Below are positions 46,901-57,069 of a DNA stretch of 64,000 nucleotides, one piece after another (positions within the stretch are counted from its first letter, which is position 1; every line of letters starts with the position of its first letter). Below the pieces are notes generated by a model. That model searched no databases. It saw only the letters and a list, made by a program, of their open reading frames with translations, and had not been told where the DNA came from. A program made the position numbers and the translations under genes. The DNA comes from Aegilops tauschii subsp. strangulata (taxonomy: Eukaryota > Streptophyta > Magnoliopsida > Poales > Poaceae). The stretch is from NCBI RefSeq assembly GCF_002575655.3, contig NC_053039.3, forward strand, positions 376,255,633-376,319,632, written 5' to 3'.

Positions 46901-48224
46901 TTAGATGGGGGCAAAGTTTGTAACTTTCCCCAAATTTCAAACAAGCGCGTCCCAAACTGAAACATTGTTCCCCCTTAGTTCCCCCCCTCCCTCCGTTTCC
47001 CCATTCATACTCCTTGGGCGCCAAAACGCCCTCTCCGCCGGCCGCGAAACCCCAGCATCCTCCGTGCTCCACCCCATAGCGCCCAATCCACCGCCGCCCT
47101 CCTCCATCACGCCGGAGCCGGTACTGCGACGTCGTCGTCCAACGCAACCGCAACCCCAACACCCTCAAGGACTTAGCAGCTGAAGCCGATGTAGAGCTGC
47201 CTCCACGACGCCGACACCGACGTGCGCCGTACCAGAACTACTCCGACCATGCCGTCCTGCACCTCACTGCTGCTGCTCCACTGTCGCAACTGTCCATCGT
47301 ACCGGAGCTGTTCCCGCTATGCCGTCGTTCGCCGCCTCGGATCTGCTTCCCCGCCGCCGACAGACGGCCACCGCACCACACTCAACAACTTGGCCATGGG
47401 TTCGTCCAAAGCTGCACCGTCCTCCAAAACTTCTCGTTTCCAGCGAACCACAAGAAAATCGTTGGAAAAACAGAAGGAGGACACAACACTGCCAGCAGAA
47501 AGAGGTACTCCTCTTCCCTTATTCATGCAAACCTTACGTCTCTACTCACACCGTATTCATCCCACGAAAGAAAATAGTTGAGCGTTTGTTACTGCATCTT
47601 CTTGGTGATAGTAAATGCACAAGGTTTCCTCCCTTTACTATTTCACCTTTGCTAGAGGTCAGTATCCCGCCTGGATTTCAATTCAGGTTCAGTCGAACCG
47701 CAATTAAAAGAAGCAGCACCCGCTTAGGCGCGCGGAGCACCTAGTCCGCCTGTTCGCCGGGGAAGCAGCGCATCGGTGTCTATCATAGGGGTGTGGGGCG
47801 CACGAGCTGCTTGCGCCCGATCTGGAGGTCGGTGGGGCTTGAATGGATTGCCGGGGGCGGTGCCAAGCACGGCGGTGCGGTGAGGTCGAGGGGAGGGCGC
47901 AGGCAGGGGACTGGGCCAGTGGTCGCTGCCGTTTCAAGGAAGATCGACAACACTAACTGGCTGGAGGTAGATGAAGGTGATCTGCCTGTTCTTTGAACAT
48001 CGGACGGTGCAAAAAAAATGGACTGACCTATTTGTTTTCAGTCGAATGTTATTTTCATAGAATCCTGTAGTAATTCAGTGTGCCATGCATGTTGTAGATC
48101 TATCATATGTCTCCCGTCATTTATTTCTCACCGACCTGCTATCTTCTACCTTTACACTGTACTAATTGTGCACACACTTCACCCATACACACACTATTGT
48201 TTTTTTATGCATGGGTATTTCAGA

Positions 48225-51108
48225 CTCTGACGCAGTGTTGATGAATGCTGAAAAGAAATGACAGAAGTCGCTCCAGTGTAATTCGAAGATAAGCACTAAG
48301 CCTTTCAGCGCTCTAAAGGATGCAGTGTCAGCAGTTGGAGACAGTAAACGTAGCTCTGCAGTTGATGATCTCAATTGCCACACACAACCATCACTACTGG
48401 AATTAGCTTATTTGCCGTCTGCCAGTTCTTTGCCGTCCGCCTTCCATGCCTTTGCCGTCTGCCTTGGCATACGGCAAAGTAGCTGCTTCCTGTAGTGCAT
48501 CCCAGATGCTTCCTTTAACTTCGCGCCGTCAAATGTGGTTGGATGTTGCATATGGTGTCTAGCTTGTATTGCTTCCAATTTGGTTAAATTGCATCTGCTT
48601 ACTTTACACATTATACCTTTGATAATGACATGCCTTCCTGTTTTTGATACATACTACATATGTCTATTAACCATGTTCGCGTTTAAAGAGTGGAGTGTCA
48701 TCCTCCCCACATGATTCTCAAGAAACAGCAAGGCTAAATGAAGATAGTCAACGTAGCTCTCTAGTTGATGACCGCAATTCCCCCACACCACCATCACAGG
48801 TGCTTGCTCTAACTTCGCAGTGTGATATGTGGTTGCATGTTGCATACGGTGTCTAGCTTGTAATGCTTCTAATTAGGGTAAATTGCATCTGCTTAGTTTA
48901 CACATTATACCTGTGAATATGACATGCCTTCCTATTTTTGGTACACACTACATCTATGTGTTAACCTTGTTCTTACATGAAACTACCTCTCTTCTGTATC
49001 CTGCATCAATCACTTACGATGAGTCACCTTTATTCGTTGCATATTGCATATTATTTCTAGCCTATTGCCATGTATTGCTTCTAATTTGGTCAAATACATT
49101 TGTTAGGGCACCCTTTTGATTTGGCAGAGTGATATTGGTTTCATCTTTCATATGGTTTCTAGCTTGCATTTCTTCTAACAAGTTCAAGCACCTTGTGCTT
49201 AGTTTACACTTTATACATCATACATGTCAATATGTCACGCCGTCCTGTTTTTCATACATATTCCATCCTCCTATCATGCGGCTGCCATACATGAAAGTAG
49301 TGTTCGTCAGTATCATGCATCAATCACTTCTGAAGAGCAAATTTTATTCCTTTTTCTTGTGGGTTTGACTTGACAAGGCAAAATCAAGAAAGAGGAAGGA
49401 AAAGAGTAAGGAAGGCGATGATGGTGGTCCTGTGCAGCAACATAAGCGGAGCATCTATACCGATTCTCCTTGTACTGATAGTGCATTACAAGGTCCATGT
49501 CTCTGCTCCCCTACTGCACCATCCAAGGTGCTTGCTCTAACTTGGCAGTGTGATATCTGGTTGCATGTTCCATATGGTGTCTAGCTTGTATTGCTCCTAA
49601 TTAGTGTAAACTGCATCTGCTTAGCTTACACATGATACGTGTGAATATGACACGCTTTCCTGTTTTTGGTACATACTATATCTGTCTATCACACCATGTT
49701 CTTACATGAAACTACTCTTCTTGTGTATCCTGCATCAGTCACTTATGATGGAACACCTTTAAGTTGGCAGTGTGATATTGGTTTGCATCTTGAATATGAT
49801 TTCTAGCATGTATTGCTTCTAGTTTGATGAACGCCGCCTATGACGAGACAGTTTTAACTTGGCAGAGTGATATTGATTGCACCTTTCATATGGTGTCTGG
49901 TTTGCAGTGCTTCTAATTTGTTGAAGTGCCTTCTCCTTAGTTACCACATCATTGGTGTGAATATGTCAAGCCGTCCATTTTATGTACATATTCCATCCTT
50001 GTATCATGACTTTGCCTTTCATCAGAGTAGTGTTCGTCAGTATCATGCATGAATGAGTTCTGAACAGCGAATTATATTCCTTTTTCTTGTCGGTTTGACC
50101 TCACAATGCAAAATCAATAAAGCTGAAGGAAATTGGCAAGGTATTGGATAATGGTGGTCCTTCCGAGCAACTGAAACGGAGGTTCTCTACAGATTCTACT
50201 CCGCCATCCTCCCAACAAGATTCACAAGACAACGCAAGGCTAGACAGTCAACGTAGCTATGTAGATGATGAGTACATCTCCCCTACTCTACCATCACAGG
50301 TGCTTGCTCTAACTTGGCACTATTATATGTGGCTGCATGTTGCGTATGATGTCTAGCTTGTATTGCTTCTAACTTTGTTGAATTGCATCTGCTTACTTTA
50401 CACATAATCCCTGTGAATATGACACGTGTTCCTGTTTCTAGAACATACGTGTACATGATGAGCACATCTCCCCTACTCCACCATCACAGGTGCTTGCTCT
50501 AACTTGGAACTGTTATATGTGGTTGCGTTTTCCGTATGATGTCTAGTTTGTATCTGCATAGCTTACAACTTATACCTGCAACGATCACTTACCCATAAGA
50601 CACATTTAACTTGGGACTATGATGTAGGTTGCATCTTGCATTGTCTTCTAGCTTGTACTGCTTCTAATTTCTTGAAATGGCACTTACGACGAGACACTTT
50701 TTACCTGATAGAGTGATATTGGTTGCATGTTCATATGGTGCCTAGCTTTCATTTCTTCTAATTTTGTTGAAATGCCTTCCGCTTACTGTTTTTTCATACA
50801 TATTCCATCCTCCTATCGTACGTGTGAATATGAAACGCTGTCTTTTTTGTATATATTCCATCCTCCTATCATGCGCTTGCCTTACATCAAAGTAGTGTTC
50901 GTCTGTATCATGCATCAACCAGTTATGCAGAGCTAATTTTATTCATCTTCTTGTGGTTTTGACTTCATAAGGAAAAGAGTAAGTTAGGGGATGTTGGTGG
51001 TCCTCCGCACCGACGCAAATAGAGAGACTCTACTGCCACTGCTACTGCTAATGAAGTTGAAGTCCCAGGTCTACATGATGAGTTCATCTCCCGTACTCCA
51101 TCGCAGGT
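48225..51108 (+). repeat. Reiterated exon-intron module inside the TnpA-like gene
   Basis: Exons share the ending SQRS..VDD...SPT.PSQ and are followed by near-identical introns starting gtgcttgctctaacttgg and continuing gtgtgatat-tggttgcatg, atggtgtctagcttgtattg. Donor GT positions: 48800, 49528, 50300, 50490, 51107; a sixth, first copy has AT at 48506. Longer modules also carry K-S-R-K-R-K-E like basic text and GDDGGP.Q..KR (49380, 50110, 50970). Module length varies from about 190 to 770 bp. One exon has an in-frame TGA (about 48261) and one a TAG (about 51020). Confidence 0.75.
48392..48497. mobile_element. 106-bp CACTA-type MITE (TTTGCCGT family)
   Basis: Ends CACTACTGGAATTAGCT and (complement) CACTACAGGAAGCAGCT, flanked by CAT at 48389-48391 and 48498-48500. 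The inside consists of TTTGCCGTCTGCC / GGCAAA repeats, the subterminal motif of a widespread grass CACTA family. It sits in the last bases of a reiterated exon, 8 bp before the splice junction. Confidence 0.88.
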
Positions 51109-54099
51109 GCTTGCTCTAAGTTGACAGTGTGATAATTGGTTTCCTGTTGCATATGTTGTCTAGCCTGTATTTCTTCTATTTTGATTAAATTGCACCTGCT
51201 GAGTTCATACGTTATACATGTGCATATGACATGGCGTTCTGTGTCTAGAATACACTGCATCTATCTATCATACCATGTTCTTACATCAAAGTACTGTTGT
51301 TGTGTATCCCGCATCAGTCACTCATGATTGGACACTTTTAACATGGCAGATTGATAGTGGTTGCATCTTACATTGATTTCTACATTGTACTGCTTCTAAT
51401 TTTTCGAATTGCCACTTATGACAAGACACTTTTAACTTGGCAGAGTAATATTGGTTGCATCTTTCATATGGTGTCTAGCTTGCATCACTTCTATTTTCTT
51501 GAAAATCCTTCTGCTTAGTTTACACATCGTAGCTGTGAATATGTCATGCCGTCCTGTTTTCCTTACATATTCCATCCACATACGATTGTCTTACATCAAA
51601 GTATTGCTTGTCTGTATCATGCATCAATGAGTTCTGAAGAGCAATTTTATTCTTTTGTGTTGTGGGTACGGCTTGACATGGCAAAGTCAAAAAAGAGCAA
51701 GGAAAATAATATAGTAGGGAGTGGTGTTACTCGTCGGGTGAAACAGAAAAGGATCGGCCGTCCAGATTCAGCTGGTACTTATAGTGCAGTAGAAGGTCCA
51801 AGTCCACCGGCTAAATCTACAAACACAGTATCACCTGCTCCACTAGCTGCAGCATCCGCTTCAACTGTACCAGCATCTCAACGAGTTACTTGTTCGTTTG
51901 CTCCGGAACTGGCCAGTTCCCAAGCTGCCTTCACACCTAACACTACTTCCGAAGCACCGCTGTCACAACAGGACTTGGCAAGATCAGATGAACCTCATGA
52001 GCATCAACACCAAGACGGTACCTGACCGAGTCAAGTTGCAGTTGCATGCTCCTTTATATGTACTCTCACAGTTTGATGTACACTAACACTTTCCATATTC
52101 GTTGTTGAACTAGCACCACGACGCAAGCGGAAACAGACATCAGGGATAATGCTTGAAAGATTAACAAAATCTAAAGGAGGAAGAATGGAGATCCATTTTG
52201 AGGCAGGTTTAAAAAGGCCATGTGATGCTATAGAGTCAACCAAGTTAGTATCAGAGGCAGCCGTTGCCGTTAGGTGTCATGCACGTATCCTCCCAACGTT
52301 GATCCAGTACAGGAATGAGAAAGACAATACCTAGTTTAACACCTTCCTTGACCATTTATCCGTAAGTAATGTTATTCATTGATATTAGTAATATTGTCTT
52401 GCTCTGTCCCATACTTTCTAGCTTCCTCCTAATAAGACTCACATTCTTTTTCAACAGATGAGGTTCAAGTTGGATCCGAAAGATGATGCAACAAACAAGC
52501 ATGCACTCATGTTTTTCAGTCTGCTCTGCGACAGTATCGGTACCACCTTAGAAAATCTCACTTTGAAGGCAAGGCTAACAATGAAATCGCCCAAACATCT
52601 CCAGTGGAATATATTACAGATGAAGACTGGACAACCCTCGTTAAACACTGGTCTGATCCAAAGTATCAGGTAGGCTATATGTATTTGATCAGACCACATA
52701 TTGAACTTGTATTTATGTATGTGCCTTACAAGTGTATCTTCTTCTAGGCTAGCTGTTTGAAGAACAAGACCAACCGTTCTATAGTGAAATTCCAACAGAC
52801 AACATGATCTCGTAGCTATATTGCACACTGCGAGGTTCTTGTAAATAGCTGGTACTTCCTTCTTTTTTCTGTGCCATATTATCGTATCTATATTGACTTG
52901 TTCCAAATACAGAGGAAAGCCTGTGCGGACCAAAAAGAACCTGAACCGAATGCAGTGCAAATCTTCAAGGATTGCCACACCAGCAAGATGAAGGGCATGA
53001 GCACACCAGTTCAAGCCGCTTTTGTAAGTCCTTACTCCTCCTGCCTATGAACTGATTGGTACTGTGATGTGTTCATTTAACTACTTGGTTTGCAGTCAAT
53101 GTCAGTTACTCTGTTCACTTTTATACACAGTTGTCTTAACGTATCATTTCACCTTACATGGTTTAAAAGAGATGAAGGATATTCTTTTGGTCTTGATCTG
53201 TATTCTAGTTGTTATGTTCACGTGCGCACACAATGATAAAATAGCCTGTTTGTTTTATATCTGTTTGCCCATGATATGAATGATGTCATACTATGTTCAT
53301 CCTACTTTAAACCATGTCTCTTTATCCTTAGATGTCAACGAATGTGAGGAAATAGAAAATACAGTAGGCATGCTACATGGACATATGTTCCGAAAGTGAT
53401 TTTATTATGTAGTTGGCACTACAATACATGCTAATGTATTACAGTAGTTCACCAAAATAAGTTATGTATAAACGTGTAACCTACTTTGTTTGTTTTTGTC
53501 TCATTAGTAACTTATCTGGTACACTAATCTACAAGTTCAAACTTTCAGGAAGCTATGGAAAAAATGATTGAACAGCCACAACCACCTGAAGGTGACGAGG
53601 CCACCACAGGCACAATGTCACCTCTTGCTGCAGTGCGTCAGTATCTCTCCACTAACAGTGCAAAAAGCACCTTCCTGCGTAATTCTGGGTTGGTTGTCAA
53701 GGTAACCTCGTCCAAATCGCCTACTGAACAAAATCTTCCTGCTAGACAGAGTGATATATCTGTGCTCCATACACAAGTCCAATCCCTAATGGACGTCGTT
53801 TTGGAAACAAGAATAGTGGTTGATAATTGTCGTCAAGATATGAATGGTTTTAAAACCAGACTATCAGACATTCGCTTTGTTGTTCAAGAGCAATGGCGGA
53901 AAAAAGGTGAAGATCGTGCTGCTCCATCAGATTCTACAGCCTGAAACATTAGCACTCAGGTCAAATGATCTGTGCTTCTATACATCTGATGGTGCTTTTA
54001 TCTGCAAGGACTGTAAACTTTATACCAACATGCCTTTTGTTGTGATACAACATTTATGCTGCTGCCAAAGGCTGCAATAATTACGACGCTATTTTTGTA

Positions 54100-54890
54100 T
54101 AGTGTAGGTTTATCTTAGTAATGTATTCGGCCGAAAGCTTTGTAGGAGCCCAACATGCCAACATTCACCGGGCCCATTCCAATTGGGCTAAAAACGATTA
54201 TGGGCCGAAATTTGCATGTAGCCCACTAAAAATATCTGGGGCCTAAATTAGCATAAGATTTCATATTTTTCTAGTAGGCATGTGCCCATAGTGAGCCTTT
54301 AACAGGCCTAAACATAATTTGGGCCCTCAGTAACAATATGCCGTTTACAGGTGTAAATATCTCGAGCCCATAAAAAACATGGGCCTTTAAAAGACCGAAA
54401 GTGAGATTGGGCCCATTTACGATGCGAATCTTTCACATGCCGAAATTCGGACGGGCCGTAAATGCGCCGACCTAATACACGGGCCTTTAATAGGCCGGAA
54501 GTTCGGTCGGGCTAGATTATCGTCATTTTTATATGGGCCGTTAATGGGCCCGATGTGACGTTGGGCCACATATGGCCCATGGATTTCGCCCGACGTTAAC
54601 AGGCTGAAAATCACAATAGGCCGAAAGTTGCCCAAATCTATGGCGGGCCGCTAACAGGCCGAATATGACCCAAATCCTTCACGGTCATTTATGGGCCAAA
54701 AGTTTCAATGGCCTGTAAATGGGCCCAAATGAAGCAGGACCTTTAACAGGCAGGAAATACACCGGGCCATAATTTGGCCCATATACTTAGCGGACTGTTA
54801 ACGGGCCAGAAGTGATCATGGGCCGCGATGATGACAAGTTTAGGATAGGCCGTTGACGGGCCGATTTGACACTAGCCGTACGGGCCTTAA
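54100..54890. other. TGGGCC-rich subterminal region
   Basis: GGGCC, GGCCC or GGCCG words occur every 20-40 bp on both strands, with linkers such as tttaacaggccgaaa and cgggcctttaataggcc. This is the subterminal region of the giant CACTA and presumably a transposase-binding zone. Open frames here are artefacts. Confidence 0.65.
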
Positions 54891-54904
54891 CTGAGAATGT
54901 TGGG

Positions 54905-55140
54905 CCTTTATCTGGGCCGGCCCATTATGGTCCGCAAAATCTCGCGGGCCTTTAGCTGGGCCGGCCCATTATGGCCCACAAAATCCCATGGGCCTTTAGC
55001 TGGGCCGGCCCATTATGATACAAAAAATCTCGTGGGCCTTTTGCTGGGCTGGCCCATTATGGACCGCAAAATCTTGTGGGCCTTTAGTTGGGCCGACCCA
55101 TTTAAACTTTATGGGCCACTTTTGGGCCGGTCCATGTGTC
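54905..55140. repeat. 44-bp tandem repeat, 5 copies
   Basis: cccattat words begin at 54921, 54965, 55009, 55053 and 55097 (cccattta), an exact 44-bp step, each within ctttagctgggccggcccat, tatggcccacaaaatc. It ends about 420 bp from the CACTA terminus. Confidence 0.92.
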
Positions 55141-55560
55141 AGCATATCATAGGAGCACCTCGCCCATTGGATGAGTGACACCTGTGCCAACGCGGAGCTG
55201 ACACGTGTTTCCATCAGCCAATCAGAATTTTACACGTGGAAAATTCCCATTGGTCCTGGCTGTTAACGGGTTATCGGATCCAAAACCTGAACCGATAGCT
55301 TAACGGCGTTCCGTTACGATGGATGCCACGTGTCGGTCACCCTTGACGAAAGCACTTCTGTGACGCGCAATTTATCGTCATGGAAGTGGACACTTCCATG
55401 ATGATAATTTTGGTAATGTCATCGAACACTTCTACGACAGCACAGGTATGTGTATCTTGATTCTATCATAAATTTGTCATGGATGTACATGCATGACAGA
55501 AAACGTGACCTACTGTGACAAACACGTATCATCACGGAAGTGTCTTTTTTTGTAGTGCAT

Positions 55561-55816
55561 AGAGTAGATATGATCAACATAGTGATGTTCACCATTGAAA
55601 ACTACTCCATTTCACGTGATGATCGGACATGGTTTAGTTGATTTGGATCACGTGATCACTTAGATGATTAGAGGGATGTCTATCTAAGTGGGAGTTCTTA
55701 AGTTATATGATTAATTGAGCTTTAATTTATCATGAACTTAGTCCTGGTAGTATTAGCATATCTATGTTGTAGACCAATAGCTCATGTTTAATTAGCTCCC
55801 CTGTTTTATTTTTGAT
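55561..55816 (+). other. Copia 5' leader, second part
   Basis: Continuation of the leader interrupted at 26035; non-coding, up to the gag start region. Confidence 0.7.
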
Positions 55817-56650
55817 ATGTTCCTAGAGAAAACTAAGTTGAAAGATGTTAGTAGCAGTGATGCAGATTGGATCCATGATCTGAGGATTATCCTCATTGCT
55901 GCACAGAAGAATTATGTCCTTGCTGCACCGCTAGGTGACAGACCGATTGCAGGAGCAAATGCAGACGTCATGAACGTTTGGCAAGCTCGATATGATGACT
56001 ACTTGATAGTTTAGTGCACCATGCTTTACGGCTTAGAATCGGGGCTTCAAAGACGTTCTTGAAACGCCATGGAACATATGAGATGTTCCAAGAGTTGAAA
56101 CTAGTATTTCAAACTCATGCCCATGTCGAAAGGTATGAGACCTTTGACAAGTACTTTTCCTACAAGGTGGAGGAGAATTGCTCAGCTAGTGAGCATGTGC
56201 TCAGAATGTCTGAGTACTACAATCACTTGAATCAAGTGGGAGTTAATCTTCTAGATAAGATAGTGATTGACAGAGTTCTCTAGTCACTGTCACCAAGTTA
56301 TGAGAACTTCGTGATGAACTATAATATGCAAGGGATAACGGAAACGATTCCCAAACTCTTCGTGATGCTGAAATTGACGAAGGTGGAAATCAAGAAAGGC
56401 ATCAAGTGTTGATGGTTAAAAAGACCACTCGTTTCAAGAAAAGGGCAAAGGGAAGAAGGGGAACTTCAAGAAGAACGGCAAGCAAGTTGCTGCACAAGTG
56501 AAGAAGCCCAAGTCTGGACCTAAGCCTGAGACTAAGTGCTTCTACTGCAAAGGGACTGGTCACTTGAAGCAGAATGGCCCCAAGTATTTGGCGGATAAGA
56601 AGGATGGCAAAGTGAACAAAGGTATATATTGTATATACATGTTATTGATG
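55817..56650 (+). pseudogene. Copia gag, broken
   Basis: Starts MFLEKTKLKDVSSSDADWIH and stays open through NVWQARYDDYLIV to a stop at 56014. A shifted frame then reads MFQELKLVFQTHAHVERYET and EHVLRMSEYYNHLNQVGVNL to a stop at 56283. Further on, after a Lys-rich stretch, the knuckle is CFYCKGTGHLKQNG (from 56537): the fourth zinc ligand Cys is Gly. Gag normally coats the element RNA. Stops, frame changes and the lost ligand make it dead. Confidence 0.85.
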
Positions 56651-56689
56651 TGTACTTTACTAGTGTTTATAGCAACCCTCAATATTTGA

Positions 56690-57060
56690 TACTAGTTCAG
56701 TTGCTAAGATTAGTAACTCGAAACGGGAGTTGCAGAATGAACAGAGACTAGTTAAGGGTGAAGTGACGATGTGTGTTGGAAGTGGTGTCAAGATTGATAT
56801 GATCATCATCGCACACTCCCTATACTTTCAGGATTAGTGTTGAACCTAAATAAATGTTATTTGGTGTTTGCGTTAAGCATGAATATGATTTGATCATGTT
56901 TATTGCAATACGGTTATTCATTTAAAGTCAGAGAATAATTGTTGTTCTGTTTACATGAATAAAACCTTCAATGGTCATACACCCAAGGTGAATGGTTTGT
57001 AGAATGTCGATCGTAGTGATACACATATTCATAGTATTGAAGCCAAAAGATGCAAAGTTA
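56690..57060 (+). other. Rearranged copia protease region
   Basis: Between the knuckle and the pre-integrase domain the protease region should lie. Only scattered phrases remain (cacactccctatactttcag), with stops and probable deletions. No D-S/T-G motif found. Confidence 0.4.
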
Positions 57061-57069
57061 ATAATGATA

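Larger units (their letters stand above)
47396..53944 (+). pseudogene. TnpA-like transposase gene (Ptta/En/Spm type), broken
   Basis: In CACTA elements this protein binds subterminal repeats and assists excision by TNP2. A probable first exon starts at ATG 47396 (MGSSKAAPSSKTSRFQRTTR, basic) and ends at a GT donor near 47505. Reiterated small exons follow (48225-51106). The 51678-52017 exon reads MAKSKKSKENNIVGSGVTRR and a Ser/Pro/Ala-rich linker. 52114-52360 reads PRRKRKQTSGIMLERLTKSK, then a premature TAG. 52458-52670 reads MRFKLDPKDDATNKHALMFF, then in a shifted frame SPVEYITDEDWTTLVKHWSD. 52748-52830 reads CLKNKTNRSIVKFQQTT, a TGA where Gly is expected, then SRSYIAHCE. 52913-53023 reads PNAVQIFKDCHTSKMKG. 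The last exon, 53550-53944, has a coiled coil (HTQVQSLMDVVLETRIVVDN). Introns have GT-AG borders. At least two nonsense codons and one shift. Confidence 0.72.
26036..55557. mobile_element. Giant CACTA transposon, 29.5 kb, inside the copia leader
   Basis: Left end CACTACCAAAAAAAGACACA and right end (complement) CACTACAAAAAAAGACACTT, both continuing TCCGTGA. Similar subterminal phrases (tctgtcat, tatgacgataa) occur at both ends. CAT at 26033-26035 and 55558-55560 is the 3-bp target duplication, and copia leader flanks it on both sides. Contents from the left: GATGAACAG minisatellite, CGTA-rich tract, 1,661-bp higher-order repeats, F-box/FBD pseudogene, second pseudogene, mixed captured-looking fragments, MITEs and a SINE-like element, TnpA-like gene, TGGGCC subterminal array. 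I see no TNP2 transposase, so it would need help in trans. Part of the length may be secondary insertions rather than original cargo. Confidence 0.85.
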
